DNA of 64,000 nucleotides, taken from NCBI GenBank assembly GCA_022711765.1, contig JAKLEB010000002.1, positions 610,368-674,367 on the forward strand, read 5' to 3'. This document shows positions 55,716 to 64,000 of this stretch, piece after piece; the first letter of the stretch is position 1; each line of letters opens with the position of its first letter. The translations under genes were made by a program, and so were the position numbers. This DNA comes from Candidatus Krumholzibacteriota bacterium (lineage in GTDB: Bacteria > Krumholzibacteriota > Krumholzibacteriia > LZORAL124-64-63). The notes below the pieces were generated by a model, which did no database searches, was not told where the DNA came from, and worked only from the letters and a program-made list of their open reading frames with translations.

Positions 55716-56594
55716 GTGTCATGGCTGAACCGCGCGGCGCGCGGGATCCAGTCGCTGGCCAAGCAGAAGGACGTCCCCGACAACCTCTGGCAGAAGTGCC
55801 CCGGTTGCGGGGAGATCCTCTACCGGCGCGAGCTGGAACGAAGCTGGTACGTCTGCGGCGCGTGCGGATTCCATCTCCCGCTCGACGCTGTCCGCTACAT
55901 CGACCTCCTGCTCGACGCCGATTCCTGGGAGGAACTCTACGCCGGGGTCACTAGCGTCGACCCCCTCGGCTTCCGGGACAGCCGGCGTTATCCCGATCGC
56001 CTCCGCGTGGCCCGCCGGCAGACCGGTCGCGAGGACGCAGTGATCACCGGGCGCGGTCGCCTGGACGGCCTGCCGGTCAACCTGGCCGTCCTCGACTTCG
56101 CCTTCATGGGCGGCAGTCTCGGTTCGGCGATGGGCGAGAAGATCGCGCGGCTGCTGCTGGACGCGAGCTCGCAACGGCGTTCGGCCATCGTGGTCTCCCG
56201 GTCCGGAGGCGCGCGCATGCAGGAGTCGCTGTTCTCGCTGATGCAGATGGCCAAGACCGCAGCCGTGCTCGCCCGGCTCCGCGAGGAGGGCGTGCCGTTC
56301 ATCAGCCTCTGCGTCAATCCGACCTACGGCGGGGTGACGGCCAGCTTCGCGATGCTCGGAGACCTGAACCTGGGCGAACCGGGCGCGATGATCGGTTTCG
56401 CCGGACCGCGGGTCATCAAGCAGACGATCGGGGGCGACCTGCCCGAGGGATTCCAGTCGGCGGAATTCCTGCTGGAGAAGGGCCAGCTCGACCAGGTCGT
56501 GGAGCGGCGCCGGCTCAAGGCGACCCTGGCCACGATCCTGCGCTGGTTCTGCGAGGACCGCGACGTCTCGATTCCCGGGCCGGTTCGCGAGTAG
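55716..56594 (+). CDS. accD: Acetyl-CoA carboxylase carboxyltransferase subunit beta
   Basis: AccD, with AccA, moves CO2 from carboxybiotin to acetyl-CoA in the first step of fatty acid synthesis. The 292-residue protein has the N-terminal zinc finger C28-x2-C31 and C47-x2-C50, then the crotonase-like domain with FMGGSLGSAMGEK, SRSGGARMQES and NPTYGGVTAS for CoA binding. The GTG start follows GAGGAG. accA is not in the window. accD-folC order is widespread in bacteria. Confidence 0.97.
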   Translation: MSWLNRAARGIQSLAKQKDVPDNLWQKCPGCGEILYRRELERSWYVCGACGFHLPLDAVRYIDLLLDADSWEELYAGVTSVDPLGFRDSRRYPDRLRVARRQTGREDAVITGRGRLDGLPVNLAVLDFAFMGGSLGSAMGEKIARLLLDASSQRRSAIVVSRSGGARMQESLFSLMQMAKTAAVLARLREEGVPFISLCVNPTYGGVTASFAMLGDLNLGEPGAMIGFAGPRVIKQTIGGDLPEGFQSAEFLLEKGQLDQVVERRRLKATLATILRWFCEDRDVSIPGPVRE

Positions 56595-56636
56595 GTCCCG
56601 CGCCGCGGCGCGCCGGCCTGAACCGAGGAGTTCTCC

Positions 56637-58019
56637 GTGATCGCCAATGGTCCCGCCTACCCCGGCGAACCGGGTATCGGGGTGGACCTCGCCCCGCCCT
56701 TCGTCGCCGAGGACGAGCCGACCCGCTGGCTCTTCGGCCTCAACCGGCTCGGGATCCGTCCGGGGCTCGGCCGGATCGAGAACCTGCTCGCCGATCTCGG
56801 CCATCCCGAACGCGCGATGCCGTCGCTGGTCATCGCCGGGACCAACGGCAAGGGCAGCACGACGCGGATCCTGGCTCATCTCCTGCGCAAGGCGGGCTTG
56901 AAGGTCGCGGCGTACACCAGTCCCCACCTGCTGCGGGTCCACGAACGACTCGCGATCGACGACCGCGCCGTCGACCCGGCTCGTTTCGCGGCGCAAGTCG
57001 AGGCGCTGCGACCCCTCATCGAGCGCCACGAGGCCAGCTGGTTCGAGTCGCTCACCGCGGTCGCGTTGCAGATCTGCGCCGACCTTCGCGTGGACGTGCT
57101 GTGCGCCGAGGTGGGACTCGGCGGCCGCCTCGACGCGACCAACACGCTGCCGGCCGCGGCCACGCTCCTGACCACGATCGCGCTCGATCACGAACAGCTG
57201 CTGGGCGGCACGCGCGAGGCGATCCTGGCCGAGAAGCTGGGCCTGCTGAAACCCGACGTGCCGTTCTTCTGCGCCGTCGACCCCGACCTGCGCGCACAGG
57301 CGTTCGCTGCCGCCGTCCAGGCCGGCAGCCCCGCGTATTTCGTCGACGAGCTCGCGCGCGCGCACCAGGACGGCGATACCTGGCGTCTGGCGCTGCGGGA
57401 CAGGGAGATCGGCGGTCTGCCGGCCCTGGCCGCGCCCAGCCTGCGGCGCAACCTCGCGCTCGCTCTGCTCTGCCTGGACGAACTCGACCGTCGCGGCGTG
57501 TTGCCCCTGCCGGTCGATCCCGGCGCGGCCCTGACCGACCTCTTCCTGCCCGGGCGGTTCCAGCTGGTGCTCGCCGGACCGGACTGGATCGTCGACACGG
57601 CGCACAATCCGCAGGCTCTGCTCGGCGCCCTCCGGACGTTCCTCGACCGGCCGGTGGGGGGCCGCCGGATCGTGCTCTTCGGCTGCATGCGCGACAAGAC
57701 GGTCGATCCCGGGCTGGGTCCGCTCCTGCGCGCCTGCGACGCGGTCACGCTCGCGCCGGTCGCCCTGCCGCGCGCGCGCAACCGGGACGAACTGGGGGCG
57801 CTGGCGTCGGTCCTGGAACTGCCGGTCGATGGTGGGCATTCCATCGTGGACAGTGTCCCGGCGGCGTTGTCATACTGGGCTGCCCGGCTTCGTTCCGACG
57901 ACGCGGTCCTGGTCACCGGCTCGTGCTTCATGGTGGCCGAGGTCCTGTACCATCTCGGGTTCCGGGATCTCGACGAGACGCGCCAGCCGCGTCCGGCCGG
58001 CGCCGTTCTCCGCCGGTGA
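56637..58019 (+). CDS. folC: Folylpolyglutamate/dihydrofolate synthase FolC
   Basis: FolC adds glutamate to dihydropteroate or reduced folates with ATP. The 460-residue Mur-ligase-type enzyme has P-loop GTNGKGST at 68-75, YTSPHLLRVHER (folate region), the EVGLGGRLDATN loop that holds Mg, and TAHNPQALL at the start of the C-terminal domain. The GTG follows GAGGAGTT, 42 bases after accD. It forms part of a long housekeeping run from serS to lptD. Confidence 0.95.
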   Translation: MIANGPAYPGEPGIGVDLAPPFVAEDEPTRWLFGLNRLGIRPGLGRIENLLADLGHPERAMPSLVIAGTNGKGSTTRILAHLLRKAGLKVAAYTSPHLLRVHERLAIDDRAVDPARFAAQVEALRPLIERHEASWFESLTAVALQICADLRVDVLCAEVGLGGRLDATNTLPAAATLLTTIALDHEQLLGGTREAILAEKLGLLKPDVPFFCAVDPDLRAQAFAAAVQAGSPAYFVDELARAHQDGDTWRLALRDREIGGLPALAAPSLRRNLALALLCLDELDRRGVLPLPVDPGAALTDLFLPGRFQLVLAGPDWIVDTAHNPQALLGALRTFLDRPVGGRRIVLFGCMRDKTVDPGLGPLLRACDAVTLAPVALPRARNRDELGALASVLELPVDGGHSIVDSVPAALSYWAARLRSDDAVLVTGSCFMVAEVLYHLGFRDLDETRQPRPAGAVLRR

Positions 58020-58043
58020 CCGGGCGGCGCCGAGGAGACGTTC

Positions 58044-59012
58044 GTGACGAAGAACCTGGTGGTCGGCGCCGACGTCGGCGGCACCAACGTCAAGTACGTG
58101 CTGGTCGACTCCGATCGGCAATGTCTGGCGCAGGATGAGATCCCGACCGACCCGGCGGACCCCCAGGGGACCATCGCGCGGCTCGCCGACACTCTCCGCT
58201 CGCGCCCGGGCGAGGGCTCGTCGGCGCTGGCTGGCGTCGGACTGGCGTGCGCCGGCATCGTCTCACGTGCGAACGGCACGCTCGGGCGTTCGCCCAATCT
58301 CCCCGGCTGGCAGAACAGCGACCTGTTCGGTGCGCTGCGCGCGACGTTCGGCCCGCTCGCCTTCATCGTCGCGAACGACGTCAACGCCGCGCTCTACGGG
58401 GAATTCCGCTTCGGCGCCGGCCGGGGCTGCCGTCATCTCGTGATGATCGCGCTGGGGACCGGCGTCGGCGGCGGCGTGATCGTCGACCGGCAACTCGTGA
58501 CCGGCCACGGCGACGGCGCCGGCGAGATCGGGCACATGACCCTGCAGCTCGACGGACCGCCCTGTCCCTGCGGCAATCGCGGCTGCCTCGAGTCGTATTG
58601 CGGCAGCGTCGGCCTCCTGCGCGAAGCGCGGCGCCTGGGTCGCGATCCGGACGCGAGCCCCGCCTGGCGAGCGATGGTCGAACGACGCGGCGACCAGCTC
58701 ACGACCCGCGATTGCCACGAGCTCGCGGCGCGGCAGGATCGGACGGCCCTCGGGCTCTTCCACGCCGCGGGGCAACGGCTGGGACAGGCGGTGGCGAGCC
58801 TGGTCAACGTGTTGGCGCCCGACCGCGTGATCATCGGCGGCGGGGTCGCCCAGGCCGGCGACCTCTTGCTCGCGCCGTGCCGCGCGATGGTCGCGACCCA
58901 GGTCATGAGCGACGCCGGGCGTCTCACGCCGGTCGTGCCGGCCGAGCTCGGGCCGTTCGCCGCGGCGATGGGCGCGGCGGCGCTGGCGGCGGAAGCGGGG
59001 ACCGTCCCTTGA
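58044..59012 (+). CDS. ROK family sugar kinase (glucokinase-like)
   Basis: The 322-residue kinase has the N-terminal phosphate loop GADVGGTNVK at 8-17, the catalytic D112 in VANDVNAAL, the sugar-site E161-IGH164 and the ROK zinc knot C174, C176 and C181 in CPCGNRGCLE. The family includes glucokinase, N-acetylglucosamine and N-acetylmannosamine kinases, and the motifs here do not separate them. The GTG start follows GAGGAGACG. Its TGA overlaps the TTG of lptD. Confidence 0.92.
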   Translation: MTKNLVVGADVGGTNVKYVLVDSDRQCLAQDEIPTDPADPQGTIARLADTLRSRPGEGSSALAGVGLACAGIVSRANGTLGRSPNLPGWQNSDLFGALRATFGPLAFIVANDVNAALYGEFRFGAGRGCRHLVMIALGTGVGGGVIVDRQLVTGHGDGAGEIGHMTLQLDGPPCPCGNRGCLESYCGSVGLLREARRLGRDPDASPAWRAMVERRGDQLTTRDCHELAARQDRTALGLFHAAGQRLGQAVASLVNVLAPDRVIIGGGVAQAGDLLLAPCRAMVATQVMSDAGRLTPVVPAELGPFAAAMGAAALAAEAGTVP

Positions 59013-62000
59013 AAGCCGCGCGGCGGTGCCGCTCTTGCCGCCGGGCGGCGGGGCTGATGCTGGCCGGCGCGCTGGCCCTCGCTGCCCTGGGCTCGCTGCC
59101 GCTGGGCGCCGCGATGCCCGCCGACGATCCGGCGCCCCCGCCGCCGGCGGCGGCCAGCGACACCACGGGCCAGGCGGCGCTGCGCTGGCAGGTGGAGCAC
59201 CCGCGCCGGCCTGCTTCGCTGCTCGTCGCCGACCGGACCGTCTACCGGGTCATCGACGGCGAGGCCGTCTCCTTCTATTACGGCAACGTCTACCTCGATC
59301 GCGACAGCGTCGTCGTGCGCGCCGACTCGGCCCACGTCCATCGCGACCGCGACGTCGTGCGCCTGTTCGCCAACGTGCGGATCCGCCAGGGCGTCTCCGT
59401 CGCCGCCAGCGACTGGGCCGAGTACCGGCGCGACCGGGGCGAGGCCGATCTGCGCGGCCGTGTGCGGATCGACGAGGCCGGGACCGTGGCCACGGGGGCG
59501 TTCGGCGAGCTGCGCGACGGTCTGCAGCTGACGCGGCTGTTCGGCGACGCGCTGCTGGTCTCTCCCGAATACACGGTGCGCGCCGACACCCTGCTGCGCG
59601 ACCGGCGGCTCGACCACGGCGAGGCGTTCGGCAACGTCCGCATCATGGATTCCGGCGGCGGCAGCCTGGTGACCGGCGCCCACGGCCTGTTCGCCGCGGA
59701 CGGGACCTGGGCCGAAGTCGACCGCGATCCGACGCTCGAGACCCGCGAGGCGGACGGCGAGCCGGTCCACAGCGCCGCCCGCGACATGCGCTTCTTCCGG
59801 GCCGAGGAACGGGCGGTCATGACCGACTCGGTGCGGATCTCGCAGGGTCGCTTGAGCGCCATCGCCGACACCGCCATCAGCTACGGCAAGGAGCGGATGG
59901 TGCTGCGCGGGTCGCCGCGCCTCGCGCAGGGGGAGCGCAGCCGCATGTTCGGCGACGAGATCGAGTTCTTCTACCGCGACGGCGCGCTCTATCGCGTGAT
60001 CCTGGTCGGCCACGCGCGCATGGACGACGCCGAGCCGGAGAGCCTCGCGGCGCTCTACCGCGGGTTGCCTGCGCTCGACGTCATCGAGGGCGACAGCATC
60101 ACCGTCCACTTCCGCGAGGGGAAGATCCACCGCACGGACGTCGTCGGCCAGGCGCACAGCGTCTACGTGCCGATCGATCTGGGCGACGAGGTCGCCTACA
60201 ACGACGTCAAGGGCGACACCCTGATCCTCCGCTTCGCCGGCGAGCGGGTGCGCGAGGTCGAGGTCCGGGGCAGCATGGTGGGCGCCTACCACTTCGCCCG
60301 GCTGGCGCAGCTGCTCGGGCCGCGGGCGGCCGCACTCGACTCGGCGCTGGCGGACAGCTTCGCCGCGCGCGCGGACAGCGGCCTCTCGGTCGCGGACAGC
60401 GCCGCGCGGCGCGACTCGCTCGCCGCGGCGGCGACCGACACGCTCGATTTCGCGGGTCGCGCGGAGCGCGTCGATTATTCCGGCCAGCGCGTGCTCTTCG
60501 ATCTGAGCGGCCGGACCATCGCGGTCGCCGGCGACGCCAAGCTGGTCTACGGCACCATGACGCTGACGGCCCGCGACGTGATCCTCGACACCGAGAGCCG
60601 CGAGCTCTACGCCGACGGCGATCCGATCCTCGAGGACAAGGAGACGATCGTCGGCAAGCAGATGGGCTACGATTTCGGCAGCAAGACGGGCGCGGTCCAG
60701 CGCGGCGTGACGACCTTCGACGGCTACTACTACACCGGCGACGCGATCAATCGCTACCCTGACGGCAGCCTCAAGATCCACTCGGGCCGGATGACGTCCT
60801 GCGATCGGGAGACGCCCCACTACCACTTCTGGTCCGACAAGATGAAGATGCGGCTCGACGACCGCGTCGTCGCCGCGCCCATCGTCTTGCACGTCGGGCG
60901 CGTGCCGATCTTCGCCCTGCCGTTCTACTTCAAGTCGCTGAAGGAGGGCCGGCGCTCCGGCATCCTGTTCCCGAACTTCAATTTCGGCTGGTCTTCCCGC
61001 GAGGGCCGGTACATCCGCGATCTGGGCTACTACTGGGCGACCAACGACTACACGGACTTCACGTTCGAGATCGACTACAACGAGCGCCGCGAGCTGGCCT
61101 GGCGCGTCACGAACCGGTACGTCAAGCGGTACTCCTTCACCGGCGGATTCGAGTACAACCGCCTCAAGAAGCTCGGCGACGAAAGCGCGGTCGAGGGCGA
61201 GTGGCAGCTGAACTGGGACCACAACCAGCCCAAGCTCTTCGACGACTACAAGGTCGCCGCCAGCGTGAAGATGGCCAGCACGAAGCTGTCCCGGAACAAC
61301 CTGGCCCAGGATACGGGGCGCGACGTGATCGACAGCTACCTGAAGTCGAACGCCTACGTCAGCCGCAACTGGTCGTTCGGCGGGGCGAGCCTCAGCGCCG
61401 ACCGGACCGAGTACATCAACGCCAGCGACGCCGATCCGAGGACGGACGAGACCCTCTACTCGATGACCCTGCCGTCGCTTTCCTTGAGTTTCAAGCAGCT
61501 GACCCTCGGGCGCGCGCTCGGTCCCGGCGAGGACGGCTCGCTGCTCGGCGATCTCGGCCGCAACACCTATTTCTCGCAGGGCTACAGCCTGTCCAGCCAG
61601 CGGAGCGGGACCGAGGAGACCCGAGCGACGAACCAGGCGGCCAGCGGCAACTGGGGCCTGACGGTGCGTCCGCCCCGGATCGCGATCTTCAACGTGAACT
61701 TCGGCGCCAGCTCGGCCTGGCAATGGACCCGCCGGGATCTGGACGGCCTGCGGTACGACGCCAGCGATTCCACGTGGTCCGACATCAGCGACGTGGTCGA
61801 GACCTCCCGCCCCAGCCTGTCGTTCACCAGCGGCGTGTCGACGACTCTCTACGGTCTCTTCCCGCTGGAGGTCGGCGCTCTGCAAGCGATCCGCCACACG
61901 CTGAGCGTGACTGCGAGCACGAGCTACCGCCCCCAGCTCGGCAGCAAGCAGGCGCGCGGGAATTCCTACAGCTTCGGGATCGGCAACCGCTTCGACGTGA

Positions 62001-62839
62001 AGTACCTCGGCCAGGGCGCCCGCGACTCGACAGCCACGGTCAAGAAGCTGGACGGCCTCGTCGACTGGGGACTCAACACCAGCTACAATCCCGATGCCGA
62101 GCGCCAGTGGAGCAACGTCGGCAGCACCGTTTCCTTCAAGCCGGGTGCCAGCCGCAACCTCGCGTTCAAGCTCAACCAGACCATCGACCCCTACGTCTGG
62201 CACGTCGTGAACACCCAGTTCACCTACGGTTTCGCATTCAACGGCAGGTTCGACAAGGGCTACGAGGGCAGCGCGCGCGTGGACGAACGCAGCGCGGCGA
62301 TCGCGCGTCTCGGCCCGTCCGCGGCGGACTCCCTCGCGGCCGCGGGGGCCGACACGGCGGCCGGCGACGGCGCCTGGCCGGGTGAAGACGGACAGGTCGA
62401 GGACGAGGGTTACTACGGGAGCGGCTTCGGCAGGCTGGGCGGACCGGCCGACGGCGCCGGTGCGCCGGGTCGCGACGACACCGCCGGCGGACGGTTCCTG
62501 CCCTGGAGCCTCGGCGGCAGCCTCTCGCTCAACCGCCGGACCGGCGACCCGGTGACCACGACCCGCGCGAATATCAACGTGGGCGCGAAGCTCACCCGAG
62601 ACTGGGACTTCAGCTACACCGCGTCCTTCGACCTGGCGGCGGGCACGACGACGCGCCAGGAGTACCGGCTCCAGCGCGACCTCCACTGCTGGCGGCTCGA
62701 GTTCTCGAGGACCGTCTCGGCCGCGAATTCGGAATTCGGTTTTCGCTTCTACCTCAAGGCGATCCCGGAGCTGAAGCTGACTCGCGGCCGGGAGGGCCTG
62801 CTCGGCAGTGCGGAGGGTTTCGATTCGTTCGGCTTCTGA
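59009..62839 (+). CDS. lptD: LptD-like LPS-assembly outer membrane protein with expanded OstA region
   Basis: The 1276-residue protein inserts lipopolysaccharide into the outer leaflet. A signal peptide (to about residue 36) is followed by some 500 residues of OstA/LptA-like beta-jellyroll repeats (GNVYLDRDSVVVRADSAHVH, read as NVYLDRDSVVVRAD, plus several similar units at about 80, 150, 260 and 500). The LptD barrel begins near 600 with SCDRETPHYHFWS (C598) and ends with RDLHCWRLEF (C1227); these cysteines match the conserved disulfide positions. E. coli LptD has 784 residues, so the periplasmic part is far larger here. A Gly/Ala/Asp-rich linker lies at about 1105-1165. The TTG start overlaps the ROK kinase stop. 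Confidence 0.92.
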   Translation: MKAARRCRSCRRAAGLMLAGALALAALGSLPLGAAMPADDPAPPPPAAASDTTGQAALRWQVEHPRRPASLLVADRTVYRVIDGEAVSFYYGNVYLDRDSVVVRADSAHVHRDRDVVRLFANVRIRQGVSVAASDWAEYRRDRGEADLRGRVRIDEAGTVATGAFGELRDGLQLTRLFGDALLVSPEYTVRADTLLRDRRLDHGEAFGNVRIMDSGGGSLVTGAHGLFAADGTWAEVDRDPTLETREADGEPVHSAARDMRFFRAEERAVMTDSVRISQGRLSAIADTAISYGKERMVLRGSPRLAQGERSRMFGDEIEFFYRDGALYRVILVGHARMDDAEPESLAALYRGLPALDVIEGDSITVHFREGKIHRTDVVGQAHSVYVPIDLGDEVAYNDVKGDTLILRFAGERVREVEVRGSMVGAYHFARLAQLLGPRAAALDSALADSFAARADSGLSVADSAARRDSLAAAATDTLDFAGRAERVDYSGQRVLFDLSGRTIAVAGDAKLVYGTMTLTARDVILDTESRELYADGDPILEDKETIVGKQMGYDFGSKTGAVQRGVTTFDGYYYTGDAINRYPDGSLKIHSGRMTSCDRETPHYHFWSDKMKMRLDDRVVAAPIVLHVGRVPIFALPFYFKSLKEGRRSGILFPNFNFGWSSREGRYIRDLGYYWATNDYTDFTFEIDYNERRELAWRVTNRYVKRYSFTGGFEYNRLKKLGDESAVEGEWQLNWDHNQPKLFDDYKVAASVKMASTKLSRNNLAQDTGRDVIDSYLKSNAYVSRNWSFGGASLSADRTEYINASDADPRTDETLYSMTLPSLSLSFKQLTLGRALGPGEDGSLLGDLGRNTYFSQGYSLSSQRSGTEETRATNQAASGNWGLTVRPPRIAIFNVNFGASSAWQWTRRDLDGLRYDASDSTWSDISDVVETSRPSLSFTSGVSTTLYGLFPLEVGALQAIRHTLSVTASTSYRPQLGSKQARGNSYSFGIGNRFDVKYLGQGARDSTATVKKLDGLVDWGLNTSYNPDAERQWSNVGSTVSFKPGASRNLAFKLNQTIDPYVWHVVNTQFTYGFAFNGRFDKGYEGSARVDERSAAIARLGPSAADSLAAAGADTAAGDGAWPGEDGQVEDEGYYGSGFGRLGGPADGAGAPGRDDTAGGRFLPWSLGGSLSLNRRTGDPVTTTRANINVGAKLTRDWDFSYTASFDLAAGTTTRQEYRLQRDLHCWRLEFSRTVSAANSEFGFRFYLKAIPELKLTRGREGLLGSAEGFDSFGF

Positions 62840-62855
62840 GCGAAGGGGACGGCGC

Positions 62856-62885
62856 TTGCCTGGCGAACTTTTTTCCGGATATAAT
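62856..62885 (+). promoter_or_regulatory. Candidate promoter of the UGA-containing UshA-like gene
   Basis: TTGCCT at 62856-62861 and a perfect TATAAT at 62880-62885 are separated by 18 bases. A run of six T at 62869-62874 lies in the spacer and may serve as the end of the lptD transcript. The leader to the ATG would be about 95 bases. Confidence 0.6.
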
Positions 62886-62986
62886 CACACGATTGGTTGT
62901 TGGAATCACCTGTCTGCTGTTCGTTGCGACGGTACCTCTGCCGCCGGCCATTCACGGCGGCGGTTTCCATAAGGAAAGGCGAGGCC

Positions 62987-64000
62987 ATGAAGGTCACCTT
63001 CGGATCACGGCGGGGCCGAGCGCCAATGGCGGCCCTGTGGTTGGGGACGCTCGGATTCGTCGCCGGCTCGCTGCCCGGCGAGGTGCGCGCCGCCGACGAG
63101 TCCTGGGCGGCGGTGACGGTCGTCTTCACCAGCGACATCAAGGGCCAGATCGAACCCTGTGGGTGAAAGACCAAGCGCCGCGGCGGGCTGGCCCGGAGGG
63201 CCACCTACTTCAACGAGATCTGGGACAGAGGCGTGACCACCCTGGTGCTCGACGCCGGGGACCTCTTCGGCAACCGCACCAAGAAGGACCTGAAGACGGC
63301 CGAGTTCCTGGCCGGGCACACGGCCAAGTTCGGCTACGACGCCATCGGCCTGGGCGAGCGCGACCTGAACTTCGGCCTCGAGTTCCTGAGGCGGATGATC
63401 CAGGAGCACAAGCTGCCCTACACGAACGCGAACGTGCGGGATGCGGCGACCGGCGAGCTCATCCTGCCGGAGTTCCTGGTGATCGAGCGGGCGGGCGTCC
63501 GGTTCGGCGTCTGCAGCGTGATGGACCCCGCCCACAAGATCATCAGCATGGCCGCGAAGGACGGCGAGTACGAGGTCGCCGAACCCATCGCCACCCTGCG
63601 GGACCTGCTCCCCCGGCTGCGCGAGCAGTGCGACACGGTCGTGCTCCTGAGCCATCTCGGCGACCAGCCGACCGAGGCCATCGTCCAGGAGGTCCAGGGC
63701 ATCGACCTGGTGGTGGTCGGGCATTCGTTCAAACCGTACAACCGCGAGAAGATCGTGGCCGACGCGATCCTGCTCTCGGCGGTCTACGACGGACGCGTGA
63801 TCGGCCGGGCCGACGTTCGCGTGAGCCCCGAGAGCGGCAAGGTGATGGCGGTGGACGTCGCCGTCACGTCGCTCGACGACGCCGTCGCCGACGATCCGGC
63901 GATGCTGGAGTCCGTGAACCAGTTCCTGGAGGGTCTCGAGGCCGAGCGGCTCGCCCAGCGCGCCGCCTTCCCGCGCGATCTCGGCTCGCCCGACGAGTCC
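62987..64000 (+). CDS. UshA-like selenoprotein with in-frame UGA (3' end outside window)
   Basis: The frame runs from ATG 62987 (after AAGGAAAGGCGAGG) through a signal peptide to EPCG, then UGA at 63164-63166 (codon 60), and stays open to the window end: 338 codons. The sequence after the UGA (KTKRRGGLARRATYF) is what UshA-like relatives have after EPCGC, so the UGA replaces the second Cys of a Cys-Gly-Cys motif and is best read as selenocysteine. Further down are LDAGDLFG (88-95), GERDLNFG (123-130), LLSHLG and VVGHSF. The catalytic metallophosphatase residues are altered compared with GNHD and GHTH. My recollection is that a '(seleno)protein' branch of the UshA family exists. Function unknown; a redox role for C58/U60 is plausible. 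Confidence 0.85.
63189..63203 (+). promoter_or_regulatory. Candidate bacterial SECIS hairpin
   Basis: TGGCCC (63189-63194) pairs perfectly with GGGCCA (63198-63203) around loop GGA. The stem begins 22 bases after the UGA, which puts its apical loop 29-31 bases downstream, within the range used by SelB-dependent elements inside bacterial coding regions. A competing stem, CGCCGCGGCG at 63176-63185, lies closer to the UGA. The loop is short, and the bulged U of the E. coli element is not obvious. Confidence 0.5.

Noticed and set aside
58433..62686. A 1417-codon minus-strand open frame opposite lptD (also 1058 codons at 16498-19674, 1249 codons at 29029-32778 and 840 codons at 49671-52193)
   Set aside because: High GC leaves few stops on the opposite strand. 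The translations are Arg/Ala/Asp-rich with no domain pattern, and each lies antisense to a clearly recognised gene.
63164..63166. Reading the UGA as a nonsense mutation or pseudogene, or as two separate genes
   Set aside because: Both sides belong to one family motif in the same frame, codon use and conservation continue after the UGA, and there is no ribosome site or signal peptide for a second start. Selenocysteine fits better, though a sequencing error cannot be excluded.

Overview
The window is dense, high-GC, Gram-negative chromosomal DNA: about 57 protein genes, short gaps, many start/stop overlaps (ATGA, GTGA, TTGA), frequent GTG and TTG starts, and no tRNA, rRNA, insertion sequence, phage or CRISPR array that I could see. 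A full-length LptD-like protein, a Wzi-like barrel, a C-terminal 'YPNPFNP' type secretion/FlgD-like domain and a PorX-like response regulator next to a PorY-like kinase point to the Fibrobacteres-Chlorobi-Bacteroidetes superphylum or a neighbouring candidate phylum (for example Krumholzibacteriota, Eisenbacteria or Latescibacteria). That placement is an inference from gene content. 4-Hydroxyphenylpyruvate and homogentisate dioxygenases imply at least facultative use of oxygen.

Layout. 1-9.5 kb: an UshA-like metallophosphatase (5' end cut off), a one-module Clp-type ATPase, a secreted BNR-repeat protein with the sorting-type C-terminus, a zinc-ribbon protein with a PtsN-like IIA protein, RsgA, a GT9 glycosyltransferase, a site-2 protease and a lipoprotein. 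9.9-21.6 kb, mostly plus strand: HU/IHF, threonine aldolase, TrkA-TrkH, NadE, RsmI, a CDP-alcohol phosphatidyltransferase, Tmk, a Ctp protease, a small exported protein and an acyl-CoA synthetase. 21.6-25.7 kb, minus strand: CheV, a PilZ protein, a Tat-exported NAD-dependent epimerase-like lipoprotein and an ATP/ADP-antiporter-like transporter. 25.8-32.4 kb: a tyrosine-degradation operon (hpd, hmgA, an uncharacterised gene, fahA, acetoacetyl-CoA synthetase). 32.4-39.1 kb: CysQ-like phosphatase, TrmH-type methyltransferase, response regulator, a two-ATPase/two-permease ABC system and alkyladenine glycosylase. 39.1-48.3 kb: a pair of M16 proteins, a candidate small RNA, a tiny membrane protein, the Wzi-like barrel, gamma-glutamyltransferase and a membrane glycosyltransferase. 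48.3-62.8 kb: pyrF-pyrE on the minus strand, then a plus-strand run serS, PorY-like kinase, PorX-like regulator, tsaE, tsaB, rimI, accD, folC, ROK kinase and lptD.

The most striking feature is at the right edge. A second UshA-like protein continues in frame through a UGA codon at 63164-63166, where relatives carry the second cysteine of a Cys-Gly-Cys motif. A hairpin lies 22 bases downstream. This looks like a selenoprotein with a Cys-Gly-Sec motif, and a conventional annotation would break it into a 59-residue peptide and a truncated ORF. It has also lost several metal-binding residues that its paralogue at the left edge keeps.

The second point of interest is the tyrosine operon. It encodes every step from 4-hydroxyphenylpyruvate to acetoacetyl-CoA except maleylacetoacetate isomerase, and an uncharacterised 300-residue protein sits exactly between hmgA and fahA, where that enzyme would be expected.
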